From Chara braunii (taxonomy: Eukaryota; Streptophyta; Charophyceae; Charales; Characeae): 27,242 nucleotides of DNA. Each line of letters starts with the position of its first letter. The stretch's first letter is position 1. The stretch covers positions 2,967,880-2,995,121 of the forward strand of contig BFEA01000035.1 in NCBI GenBank assembly GCA_003427395.1. The letters run 5' to 3'. A model generated the notes under the pieces. The model was not told where the DNA came from. It saw nothing but the letters and a program-made list of their open reading frames with translations, and did not search any database. A program made the position numbers and the translations under genes. Below are positions 1 through 8,924 of the stretch, piece by piece.

Positions 1-715
1 ACACAATTCAGTGAATTCTCTCCACAGAAGTCCCAACAATCATTCATAGAAGACAACCGAGTGATCACAGCCAGAAATCAATGAAGAGATGACAACTCAA
101 ACACAGTATTATAACTGTTTACTAAACTCAGAGCATCGTATTCACTGAATAACCTCAGAACCCTGTTGCACTACCCTCAGAGGGGTAGCGCCTCAACCCC
201 ACCACCTGGAACAGCTAAAAATAGCACCGAAACCCCAGGTAACACCCAGCGCCACCCCGACATCCAACTCAGTGGCCTGCGCCAAAGTGAAACAGTCCCT
301 GATGAAGATGAAGTCCAGACGATGATATCTCTGAGAAGATGCAGCTATGGCTGCATCGCTACTGGGACCCTACTCCTGAGGAGGGTCAGCAGTGCACCAC
401 GTGCTCCAACGCATCAGACTCTGATAGCCCAGACCGCTTTGACTCCCAGAGAGTCAAAGCGGACAGCGTCGACCCCAGTCTGGTCAGCGCTCCGAAGGTC
501 TGGCTATGTCCGCCGTCTCCACCATGGGAATCAGCAACCACGACCTGATACCATGTGCGCAGCAACTTCCACCACGAAGTGTCAACTGCCAAAAGCCCAG
601 GACCGATGTCCCCATCCTATCTATACTCTACTACTAGCCTAGATCGACCTAGACCGGACTGACTGACCGACTGGTACCGTTTCTGTATCACACTGGGACT
701 GACTGACCGATACTA
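1..715. other. Unassigned left flank without a recognised gene
   Basis: No known protein family is visible here. A plus-strand frame at 166-642 is open for 158 codons but is Ser/Thr/Pro/Arg-rich with no motif. A shorter overlapping frame at 339-548 has an acidic Ser/Asp patch. Neither can be called a gene from sequence alone. The 3' part (about 650-712) repeats the 13-mer gactgactgaccg twice, just before the fold-back hairpin. Confidence 0.4.
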
Positions 716-872
716 CCTAATACTATCCCGCGTGGTATTAGGTAGTTGGTTAGGTAAAACTGACCAAGCCGATGATGGGTTAGGTAGTTGGTTAGATAAA
801 ACTGACTACGCATCATCGGCTTGGTCAGTTTTACCTAACCAACTACCTAATACTACGCGGGGTAGTATCAGG
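716..872. repeat. Fold-back hairpin with 62-nt arms (MITE-like or small-RNA precursor-like)
   Basis: Arms at 716-777 and 811-872 are reverse complements. The inner 43 nt (735-777 against 811-853) match perfectly, and the outer part has only about three mismatches. The 33-nt loop (778-810) holds a further direct copy of part of the left arm with one mismatch (781-806). The total of 157 bp and the long arms suit a miniature fold-back element; an inverted-duplication small-RNA locus is the alternative. No clear target duplication flanks it, and no protein is encoded. Confidence 0.85.
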
Positions 873-1284
873 TGATTTATTTTATGTTTTGGTTAGTTAG
901 CTGGACGAACTGCTAACCGGCATCGACTATGATAGGTAGAAACAGAAGATTACCTGGTCTGTTGTCTTTCCACGTAGTCAATGGCAGAACTGATTGAACA
1001 TACAACGTCATCTGCAGGGTTTGTGAGATTTGCTGTTAATGCCGGGTCGGTATTCTGAATTTCTGGGCAGGACATTATCTACCCAATACTACAATTCTCA
1101 ATGGCCACGGGTACTGTTCACTGGCCGACGATGCGATCGTGTGCGTTGGATGTGTGAGGTTTGCGGTGGGGATTGCTCTAGAAGTGTTTTTGAGGTGCAA
1201 CGAGAACTGTTTGTGGGCATGGATTGCGGTGGAGTCGTTCGATGTGTTGTGTTTTTTTACATCGCACGGTTTCATTTGTTTCGA
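873..1284. other. Intergenic stretch, nothing recognised
   Basis: Short overlapping frames on both strands (for example 1030-1308 plus and 1075-1275 minus) show no family signature and look like chance openings. T-rich sequence leads into the first short repeats at 1285. Confidence 0.4.
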
Positions 1285-1348
1285 TCATGTCAGAATTTTG
1301 CATCGTAGGGTTGCAATTTTGCGGCTCATGTCAGAATTTTACATCGTA
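1285..1348. repeat. 23-bp direct repeat, two copies
   Basis: Copies at 1285-1307 and 1326-1348 begin tcatgtcagaatttt and differ at one base, with a 41-bp period. The tcatgtcagaat core recurs in the array at 1637-1647 and 11348-11358, so this looks like the worn edge of the same array. Confidence 0.7.
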
Positions 1349-1380
1349 TGTTTTCTCGATAGTCTCGATCGTGTCCGAAT

Positions 1381-1648
1381 GTGTCAGATTTGTTTAGTTT
1401 TCGAGTGGGCGAAGGTTCGAGCCTGCGAGAGGTGAAAGCAAAATATGTTGCCGAGCGTGTGGGAGATGAAAGCAAAAAAAAAAATAAAAAAAATCGTACG
1501 TTACATTTTTCGAGGGGGCGAACGTTCGAGCCCACAAGAGGTGAAAGCAAAATATGTTGTTGAGCGTGTGGGAGATAAAACCAAAATAAAAAATAAAAGG
1601 CGAAAAAAAAAATCGTACGGTTGCTTTTTTTTCAATCATGTCAGAATA
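1381..1648. repeat. Tandem array, left part: about 120-140-bp units
   Basis: Two units are visible. Each has a GTTCGAGCC core (near 1411 and 1519), then a gtgaaagcaaaatatgtt segment, a gagcgtgtgggagat segment, an A-rich tract and a T-rich tract. The last unit ends tcaatcatgtcagaata, where element 1 begins. The same unit resumes at 10556, so the array was continuous before element 1 inserted. Confidence 0.8.
1645..1648. repeat. Target-site duplication, left copy (aata)
   Basis: The same four bases follow the other end of the element at 10556-10559. A 5-bp reading (aatat) is possible if the first LTR base is shared. The sequence across the site without the insert matches another array unit at about 11345-11370. 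Confidence 0.75.
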
Positions 1649-2648
1649 TGCAAGGAAAATAAGCAACAGCGAGATGATGAAGTCCAGATTACACCATCAC
1701 ATTGAAAGCCAGATAGTCACACTGTCCAGAGAGCAACATTGCACCAATAATACACCAATGGAGGTTCGTAGTACTGAAAACCAATGGCAAGAAGAGCTTC
1801 GCTCTCTCCGCCACAACACAAGAGTCCAGTCCCTTCACACTCCTACTTGGCGCTCAGCGCCCAGCCTACTCCTACACAGCTACGACCAGCCTACAATAGA
1901 CAATGCAACTGTTGACATCAGCGGCAACCCGAAGTACTTGAAGATGTCGCCCAAATGCAGACTATCGCCAATACAAGGTATGTGCCCTCACATCATCATC
2001 ATCATCATCCTTCGCCATTCCCTAACTTTACACCCACGCATGTCCTCTCTTACACCCGAAAACCACCCCTGCGCCTCACTGTACATCCAAGCCAAGCCCA
2101 CTATGAAGGCTGGCTATGGTGCTGCTCTTAGCAGTGTTGTGCTTCACCACACGACCGCACGTGCGCAGCCTCTTGCTCCCAATGCCAGCAGTCAGCCCGC
2201 GAGCTATCGCTCCAGCAGCGCTGCCGCCAGCCAGCAAGTGATCGAATGAGGCTGCCTGGCGAGAGCTCTTTCCTTTATGGAAAGAGCTGGCCTGCTCGCG
2301 CAGCCTGGCTGCACTGACCTGGGCCCAGAATTCCGGAAGGCCGTAGGATGCTGCCTTTGCCCTGCAGCTACTGGGCCTCGTTCGGTTGGGCCTCCCAACT
2401 GTCAGTGTATGAGGCTGCGATTCACGCCCAGGGCCTGCATTCTTTGGAAAGGCCCGGTAGGCCGTGGAAATGTCTTTGTTACTCGGCCTGTGTTTCTCTC
2501 AACCAACTGGCGCGTCGCAACTGCCTGTACCCCAAATATGAAATTGACAGTCAAAGGCCTCTTGTGAAATGTTAGGCCCGCCTTCACTTAGGGCGGGCAC
2601 CACTGTAACCGGGGCCCCTTAGGCCTGCCGAGGATGCAGATCCTCGCA
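1649..2648 (-). repeat. Element 1 3' LTR (1000 bp)
   Basis: It aligns along its length to 9606-10555. Read on the plus strand it starts tgcaaggaaa and ends cagatcctcgca; on the element's strand it is TG...CA. It holds a short (atc)n tract near 1985-2010 and a GC-rich hairpin near 2577-2599 (gcccgcc / gggcgggc), both also in the other copy. Single-base differences from the other LTR are mostly transitions; a few indels explain the 50-bp length difference. Open frames inside it (1638-2249, 2277-2567) are not supported as genes. Confidence 0.93.
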
Positions 2649-2662
2649 TTTCCTCCTCCTTT
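2649..2662 (-). promoter_or_regulatory. Polypurine tract of element 1
   Basis: On the minus strand this reads aaaggaggaggaaa, 14 purines directly abutting the TG of the 3' LTR. This is where the plus-strand DNA primer forms in LTR retrotransposons. Confidence 0.9.
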
Positions 2663-2688
2663 ACTTCGTTAGTCCTCTGAGACGTCTC

Positions 2689-3084
2689 TTATTCTGCAGA
2701 CATCTTCCCCTTCAGTTCTCTTTCATAGCCTGCAATCACTCGAGGTGCTGTTCTCAGGAGTTCTTCTCGTGTGAACCAGCGATCATCCTTGGGATAGAGA
2801 TGATGTTTCAAGATCACACGATACTACATTCTCGGTTTAGGAGGGCACCTTCTGCCTGATGGTCGAGGAACATGCATTACTCGATGCTCCACGATCTGGT
2901 CGATGTCCACCTCGCCATCCATGGTTGGGGGCAGAATTGATCTCCTTGAGGGAAACTGGTCAGTAGCAGCGAAAGGTGCCAACTTAGAGGCATGGAACAC
3001 AGGGTAAGTCCGTAAGTGTGCAGGAATACGAATCACGTATGAAGGCCCATCCGATTGATCTCCTACAATGTCCAAGATCTCCTA
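2689..3084 (-). pseudogene. Element 1 integrase C-terminus with chromodomain-like end
   Basis: The frame continues the integrase after a TAG at 3082-3084. It holds the conserved DGPSYVIRIP and FHASKLAPF blocks of the integrase C-terminal domain, then VDIDQIVEHRV and, after a TAG at 2824-2826, a DDRWFTREELL segment typical of the degenerate chromodomain tail of plant chromoviruses. The chromodomain usually steers insertion through histone-tail binding. Translation ends at a TAA (2689-2691), 26 bp before the polypurine tract. Broken by two in-frame TAGs. The family call is firm; the chromodomain is assigned by position and pattern. Confidence 0.8.
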
Positions 3085-3789
3085 GGGCCCAAAATAATGT
3101 GGCATCAGTTTTCTTGATATCCCCATCTCCTGACCTAGTTCAGATGACTTTACCCAGACTCTATCACCTACCTGAAAGTTAGAGGGCCGTCTATGTTTAT
3201 TCTCAGATGCGAGTATAGCATCCTGAGACTTCCTATGTTCAACGGCCTGCTGCAGCATCTGTTCATATTTGACAGCAAAGTCTATGCTGCGAGGTGCTGC
3301 AGTGGGTTGTCTTTCTGGTAGCAGAAAGTCAAGTGCAGTTCTGGGCTTCCAACCAAGATGTAACTGGTTGGGAGTCATACCGGTAGTACTGTGCACAACA
3401 TTGTTGTACAGGCTGGCGACGAGAGGTAACTTTTCGTCCCAGTCATCCTGACTTGGCTTAATATAATGCCAAAGCAGGTGCTGTATTACCCGGTTCATCT
3501 GTTTTGCCTAGCCATTTGACTCAGGATGATTCCCTGAGGTCATTTGGAGTTTTGTGCCCATCTGTTCAGTGGTTGACTGCCACAGTTCACTTGTGAATCT
3601 CACATCCCTATCACTAACGATAGACGTAGGCAAACCGAAATCACGTACCCAGTTATCCATAAACAGTTTGATAACGTAGTCAGTTTTAGCTGTTTCTGGC
3701 ATAGCGATTAGTCTTGCATACTTAGTAAAGCGGTCCACTATTACGAAGATGTGACTTTTGCCGGACTTACTGGTCACAAGAGTATCCAT
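3082..3789 (-). pseudogene. Element 1 integrase core domain
   Basis: This inserts the DNA copy into chromosomes. Visible are IFVIVDRFTKYARLIAMP, the second catalytic Asp in SIVSDRDVRFTS, the Glu in NHPESNG, and downstream the QVGDRVWVKS motif. The first catalytic Asp should lie in the D-x-M-D block where the frame changes near 3775-3800: a one-base loss separates the core from the zinc-binding part upstream. A TAG at 3508-3510 interrupts just after the Glu motif, where relatives such as element 3 (about 20555) have Gln. A second TAG at 3082 follows. Confidence 0.88.
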
Positions 3790-4951
3790 GAAGTCCAGGA
3801 CACACTCTGACCAGGTCCTTCAGGTATCGGCAAGGGCTTGATGAGCCCAAGCGGTGCCTGAGTCCTAGGTTTGTCCCTTTGGCAAACCTGGCAGGTTTCA
3901 ACGTAGAGTTCTGCATCTAGCATCATAGAGGGCCACTCGAATCTCTGTACTAAGTTCGCTGATGTCTTCTTGTATCCAAAATGACCAGTTGCATCATGGC
4001 ATTCTCCTAAAAATGAACTACGCAACGACTCACTACTGGGAACACACAATCTTTTATTCCCTGCCTTCTCAAGAAACAACAAGCCGTCTACCATCATAAA
4101 TTCGTCCAAAGTATTTTTGTCCTTTGCTTGGAATCTACGGATGATCTCAGACATAACTGGATCTTGCTGATAGGCTTCCACCAATGATCGAGTTAGATCG
4201 CTAGATATGCCAAATTCTGTAGCTAACGCGCCTAGATAATCTGCCCGACGAGATAACGCATTAGCCACTTTGTTGTACTCTCCCTTGATTGGATCAAGTT
4301 GATAGTCATACATGTCTATCACGTCTATCCATCTCTTGAGTGCATCAGAGAGCACGGGCTGTGTCTTGATCCAGGGCAAGGTTTCATGGTCAGATCTCAC
4401 ATAGAAGAATCTGCCTAGGAGATAATGTCTCCAATGAACCAGCGCTCTATACAGGGCATAGAGCTCATGCTCATAAGTGGACTTAGCTAGTTTTTTAGAT
4501 GACATTTTTTTGCTCATATACTCGATAGGTCTCAACTTGGGCCCCTCCTATTGCGCAAGGACTGCGCCAATGCCATATTGGCTCGCGTCTGTAGTCACGA
4601 CAAATGGCTTATTAGGATGAGGAAGTTTAAGAACCTCCTAGTGTGTCAAAGCATACTTCAGTTTCCTGCAGGACGCCTCACACTCTTCAGTCCACTCCCA
4701 AGGGGTGTCCAGTCGAGTTAGATCCGTCAATGGTGAAGCTATAGTACTATAGTTCTTCACAAACGGACGATAGTAGCCGTCATCCCCAAAAACGATCTGA
4801 CCTCAGTAACAGTCTGAGGTTTGGGCCAGTCACGTATGCTGGCCACCCTGGCATCATCCGGCCTCTGTCCATCTGCTGAGATTTCATGACCCAAGCACAA
4901 GATCTTGGTGCGACCAAACTCGCATTTCTCCAAGGTAACCTTGTACTGGTG
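3774..4951 (-). pseudogene. Element 1 RT thumb, RNase H and integrase zinc-binding region
   Basis: After the RT fingers/palm, the thumb motif (LEKCEFGRTKI) and RSFLGM lie near 4780-4945, then a frameshift. RNase H follows: TTDASQYGIGAVL with a catalytic Asp, YEHELYAL with the Glu, and VRSDHETLPWI with another Asp (about 4370-4600). The integrase HHCC zinc site (CHDATGHFG ... CQVCQRDK) lies near 3880-4005. RNase H removes template RNA during reverse transcription. TAG stops at 4638-4640 and 4548-4550 break the frame, and a frameshift at about 3780-3800 ends it. Catalytic residues are otherwise present. Confidence 0.88.
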
Positions 4952-5560
4952 CTATCTTAGGAGACCTAACACTGTTTTCAAGTGCTCAGCGTGCTCCTCT
5001 ACAGTCCTACTAAAGATGAGAATATCGTCGAGGTACACGACGGTAAACTTGTCTAAGTAGTCATGAAAAATCATGTTCATCGCGTGCTGGAACGTACCGG
5101 GTGCATTGCATAGTCCAAAGGTCATCACCACAAACTCGTACAGACCGTACCTGGTCTGAAATGCGGTTTTGTGCTGATCTTCAAGCCTAATGGCAATTTG
5201 ATGGTATCCAGACTTCTGATCTATCTTGGTGAAGTACCGGCATCCCTGCACTCTATCCAAGAGGTCGTCGATGCGGGGTAGGGGCTTCGCGTTCTTAACA
5301 ATGATGGTATTGAGGCCCCTATAGTCAATGCACATCCTCAAGGTACCTCCCTTCTTCGGTACGAATAAGACTGGAGTGCCGTGAGGGGAGGTACTAGGTC
5401 GAATCCATCCCTTCTCTGTGAGCTCCTTAAGCTGGCGGCGGAGCTCATCTAACTCCGTAGGAGACATCCTATAGATTCGTCCTCTAGGTACCTTACTACC
5501 TGGGACAACCTCTATTGCATTGACAACCTCCCTTTCTACCACGCCTGTGGGCTCCTAAAA
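4952..5560 (-). pseudogene. Element 1 reverse transcriptase fingers and palm
   Basis: About 200 codons are open between TAG stops at 5555-5557 and 4952-4954. In order: [53 protein letters not shown] with the motif A Asp, [24 protein letters not shown], and [11 protein letters not shown] (the YLDD at 5024-5035), with both motif C Asp residues intact. It copies element RNA into DNA. This is the best-preserved RT palm of the three elements; only the flanking stops and downstream frameshift spoil it. Confidence 0.93.
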
Positions 5561-5737
5561 AAGGTCTGAATATTGAGCGTCGATTGATTCTATCTATGGG
5601 GGTGTTTTTACGGCCTCCCCTTTCTCAGAGACAAATACTAAGTACATTCCCTCCTCGCGATTCTGCTTATAGTAGTTATAGAAAGATGATGCACACATGC
5701 ACCCGTAGTTTTCTATCAGAGTGCTAGCTTTGTACTT

Positions 5738-6110
5738 CTACAATCTAACAGTTCTACCATTGGGCAATTTGTGGACCAACACCTTTCTATCCCAGTCAAA
5801 CTGAGGTTGCGCGACCTCGAGGTAGTACATGTCTAAGAGCATATCAAAGTGCAGTTCGTCGCTAATCAGGAAGGATATCTTATGGCTCACTTCCCCTCCT
5901 CCATAGGAGAAGGTGCAGACTACGTCCTTGACATAGTCTTTTACCAACATTTGGTGCTTGTTGGCCAGCGTAGAAGCTACAGTTCTACTAAGCCGCTGCA
6001 CTTGGTCCCCTAAGCGCAGTCTATCCACACAAGCACGACTGATGAAGTTCCGTGTAGAGCTTATGTCTGCGAAGGTCTAACTTTGCGGCCATCTACATCA
6101 ACCTCTACCA
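5738..6110 (-). pseudogene. Element 1 aspartic protease
   Basis: A retropepsin-type domain that would cut Gag-Pol. The active-site block reads DISSTRNFIS (about 6038-6067), where Ty3/gypsy proteases normally have D-S/T-G-A, so the Gly-Ala pair is lost. Downstream are VDRLRLGD, a beta-rich stretch and FDMLLDMYYLE (family: DIILGMDWL). A frameshift lies just upstream at about 6070-6085. The frame ends in a TAG (5738-5740), and the linker to RT (5560-5737) stays in the same frame with another TAG at 5594-5596. Element 2 has a related, also degenerate protease. Confidence 0.82.
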
Positions 6111-6247
6111 CGAAATGTTCACCCTTTGGACCTCTACTAATCATCGCCCAAGAGTCCCTGGGGTCCTTCCCTGACCACTCAAGTCTCTAACTCTTCTAGG
6201 GCCTCAGACACATCTCTCGAATAGAGCGTCGGTGGGTCTGAATGTGT

Positions 6248-6800
6248 CTACGGGGCGATACGTGGGTCACTAGCCTTGGCCAACGCCTCAAGTGGGGAAG
6301 GCAACGTTACCACTTCATCGCGAGTAAGAGCGGCTAAAAATCCTACTGGCTCGAGGTGTTTCCCTGCGAAGTGCTCGCAGAAGCACCGCCAGAGTTCGAA
6401 GAAAGTCCCACCGCCGTTAGTGAGGCTACCCTCGTCGTGACCTTCTTGCCTCGACACGCTCTAGACGTGTGGCCAAAGTTGCCACAGTTCATGCACGTGC
6501 CCGTAGCAACTCGGTCCCTCCACACCTCATACTCTAAACCAAGTTTTACTCATGCGGGTGTTCCTTGGTCGCCTTGACCCGTGGACCGTACTACCTTCTT
6601 CTTCTCGGTCCCCCTAGCCTTTTCCTTGAAAGGTGCCACGGCTCCCCCATCCGAAGTCTCACTGGCCCCATCGTGCTGTGTCTCCTCCCCAAAGTGTGGG
6701 AAGTCGTCAATTTCTGTCGTCTGACCATCATGGTCGACGAACATTAGTCTTTTTCCAGTCCTGGGGTAGTCTCTACTTCCTGCCATCGCCCTGACTCTCA
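6248..6800 (-). pseudogene. Element 1 Gag nucleocapsid with CCHC zinc knuckle
   Basis: A perfect CX2CX4HX4C knuckle (CMNCGNFGHTSRAC) lies at 6454-6495. It would bind the RNA genome. Upstream (6550-6800) is an acidic-to-basic linker in a shifted frame ending in TGA at 6550-6552. Downstream, Ser-rich sequence switches frame near 6400 and runs to a TAG at 6248-6250. The SRDVSEALEELE block at about 6180-6220 matches a block in element 2 (SRDVSGSLEELE, near 13799), which confirms that both descend from one family. Confidence 0.8.
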
Positions 6801-7310
6801 TGCGCAGACCCCAACTTAGCCTCTATGTCGAAGGCTTTCTTGCTAAAAGAGGTGAAGATATGCTGATCGACATAAGCCTCATCTACCAGCTTTGTCCTCA
6901 CCTCTGAAGGCAGACATCTAAGGTAATCCGTAAGGAGTACCTGCTGGTCATAGCGCACGCCGGGAATCACGAGCAGACGTTCTACGGTGTTTGTCAGCTC
7001 TCTAACACTCTTGTACCTTCTGGCACAAAGACTGTTGATAGCATCGGTGGCATTTTGAGCCCCTTGCGGGTCATGCCACCTATTGTAGACGGACTGTACG
7101 AACTGTTCCAATGTCTGGGCCTGAGCCTGGGCCCAGGCATCGAAATCCTGACCGTAGCCGTGGTGCTGCACTAGGCCATTCAACCAGCGGGCTGCTGACC
7201 CCTCTAGAAAGGAGGCAGCCACAACAACTTCTTGCGCTGGCCTGGTAAGTTTGTGCCTCACATAGCTAGGCACCGTTCTTACCTAGGTATCCAAGTCCTA
7301 ATCCTTCTTC
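6773..7310 (-). pseudogene. Element 1 Gag capsid domain
   Basis: A retrotransposon Gag (capsid) domain: a helical segment with ASFLEGSAARWLNGL, then FDAWAQ...FVQSVYNRWHDP, a Tyr-Lys-Ser block and LLTDYLRCLPSEVRTKLV. Element 2 carries the same order (KGCGARWLDG, FMTLVEAKWDD, LLTTYLRCL). The frame is open at 6773-7273. Upstream in the same frame are TAGs at 7283-7285 and 7298-7300, the first at a position expected to be Trp by comparison with element 2. A TAG ends it at 6773-6775. Confidence 0.85.
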
Positions 7311-7559
7311 CTGTCGTCGGAGAAGGGTTTAGGACTCATCAAGGGTATTTTGGGCATCTGCTGCATCGGTTGCATAGGCTGCATGGGCCCAGGGGCTTGA
7401 TGCAGTGGCTGCATAGCCATTGAAACAGGCTGTTGCGCACTAACCTAGGCCTGACAGTGGGACTGTAGTGACCACTGTTGTGGATGGTACGACTAAGACT
7501 CTATGAACCGGACCACTAGTTGCTACCAAACCACCTGGAGGGGGCATGCCAAACATAGG
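7311..7559 (-). pseudogene. Element 1 Gag Met/Gln/Pro-rich linker
   Basis: The stretch joins the N-terminal Gag segment to the capsid. One frame has a Met-Pro-Gln-rich run (several QPM/MQPM-like repeats at about 7340-7430); the other continues the N-terminal segment past a TGA at 7560-7562. A frameshift falls near 7440. No catalytic role is expected. Confidence 0.55.
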
Positions 7560-8288
7560 TCAGAATGGAGGCCCTACCGGCGGCAGCGTCACTGATGGAC
7601 CTACGCTTGGAGGGGGAACTACAGCATACTGTGGCTGCCTCATCATGGGACGAGGAGCCCGTAGTGCAGCGAGAATCTCTTTCTGGCCTGCCATCAGTTC
7701 ATCCATCACTTCCTGCTGGGCAGCCTGCGTTTCCGCCACACAAAGAAGTGAGTTACGCAGCGCTCGTATCGCATGATCAAGCGTTAACTCATCTAATGCT
7801 TCCAGTCTGCCAAGTTCCTCTCTTCTGCTGCCTAGTCTAGCTTTTCTCATAATTGCTCTCCTTCTCCTCTCTGCTGCCCCATCCAATTGCCGCTGTAGCT
7901 CATCCTGAAGTTCTTCTGCTTGGAGGATCTCATAAGCCTCCGGCGTGAGTTGAGTCTGCTGGCTGACTCGCAAGCCAGCACTCTGGCTAATGGACCCCTG
8001 AGAACCACTCTGACTAACTCCTGACGAAGTGGACTGTGAAGAGGTTTGTGACATGGTAGATGAAGTAGCCATGGCTGCACTGGTGCTAGCTGAAACTCTA
8101 ATCCTGGCACTATCCTCAACTGCCCTCGCTCTCCTTGCCGCTGCTCTCTCTCTAGCCTCTCTCCGCAATCTCCTCTCGTCTCCTGGACCTAACTCTAGGA
8201 AAGTCAAAGGTCGACTGCGAGCAGTTCCACAAGTAGTCCTACGGTCGTCCACTAACAACTCCTCCTCACTAGTGCTTGCATCACTCAT
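7560..8288 (-). CDS. Element 1 Gag N-terminal segment (Arg/Ala/Glu-rich)
   Basis: 242 codons from ATG at 8286-8288. The first 40 residues are mixed, followed by an Arg/Ala/Glu-rich stretch (about 50-75), a Ser/Thr/Gln-rich stretch (80-115), and a long amphipathic, probably coiled-coil region (about 120-215) ending in Pro-rich sequence. This is the first ATG of a long frame after a 1.3-kb leader and fits the start of gag. It ends in TGA at 7560-7562, where CGA may have become TGA, before the linker and capsid. I do not recognise this N-terminal domain by name. Confidence 0.65.
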   Translation of the reverse strand: MSDASTSEEELLVDDRRTTCGTARSRPLTFLELGPGDERRLRREARERAAARRARAVEDSARIRVSASTSAAMATSSTMSQTSSQSTSSGVSQSGSQGSISQSAGLRVSQQTQLTPEAYEILQAEELQDELQRQLDGAAERRRRAIMRKARLGSRREELGRLEALDELTLDHAIRALRNSLLCVAETQAAQQEVMDELMAGQKEILAALRAPRPMMRQPQYAVVPPPSVGPSVTLPPVGPPF

Positions 8289-8662
8289 GAGCTACAGTGT
8301 GTGTGATCTAAACTAGAATCCACACTGAATCCTACCTTAGCTTGACACACAACCGATTACGAATCACAACTAATTTCGGCCGGACTGAACATAAACAGTT
8401 AGGTGATGTAGTAACAGCTGATGTCAGATCCTACAGGAAATATCATATCTATTTTTAGATTACCCTAGAACAGATTGCTGTGCAACAAAGATATAGTCTA
8501 TCTGCAGCTGTCTGTCGGTTGTTAGTCAAGTCTTTAACAACTAGATAATCAAAAATAAAAATAACACCTCCTGTTGGAAATGTATGCTGAATGGCAGATT
8601 GTCTAATAAATGCCACTGTGAACAGTTACCGGAATCCCTCTCCCCGCTGTATCCTTCTTGAG

Positions 8663-8730
8663 TTGGTCGCTTTGTGTCAACGTCTTGAGCATCTGGTTGG
8701 TCGCTTTGTGTCAACGTCTTGAGCATCTGG
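8663..8730. repeat. Perfect 34-bp tandem duplication
   Basis: 8663-8696 and 8697-8730 are identical, beginning ttggtcgctttgtgtcaacg. The perfect identity suggests a recent duplication, or gene conversion, compared with the diverged LTRs. Confidence 0.9.
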
Positions 8731-8855
8731 TTGAGCAGCGTGTCTGAAGGTGTGCAATCTGGCCCACCCCTGTGCCCCAAGTCAACGCCGAACTTGCCAG
8801 CCCCTGCACATTATTTACCCTCGCATGCAACGAGCCTTACACCCAGTTTGATCTC

Positions 8856-8924
8856 GCTGATCAGGAGGCATTTAAGGAGATCCCCAAAACTCCGGAGGAA
8901 TTATTTAACGTCGCAGACAGGACG
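8856..8924. repeat. Leader segment shared with element 3
   Basis: It matches 25512-25584 in the same orientation. A 30-nt block from gctgatcaggaggcattta onward is identical, and a cagacaggac block lies about 30 nt further on. Both copies lie in the 5' leader, upstream of gag and antisense to it. Confidence 0.8.

Noticed and set aside
166-642. 158-codon plus-strand frame as a host gene
   Set aside because: Composition is low in hydrophobic residues, it has no motif, and overlapping frames are open too. Openness alone is weak evidence.
1980-2012. (atc)n run encoding poly-His or poly-Ile as a functional motif
   Set aside because: It is a microsatellite present in both LTRs; no supported frame uses it.
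1638-2567. Plus-strand frames inside the left LTR of element 1 (203 and 96 codons)
   Set aside because: They lie wholly within the LTR, antisense to the element, and are not kept at equal length in the other LTR.
2689-7562. Genetic-code change as the settled explanation for the TAG stops
   Set aside because: Element 1 also has TGA stops, frameshifts and a degraded protease active site, so ordinary decay is the simpler reading. It is kept only as a testable alternative.
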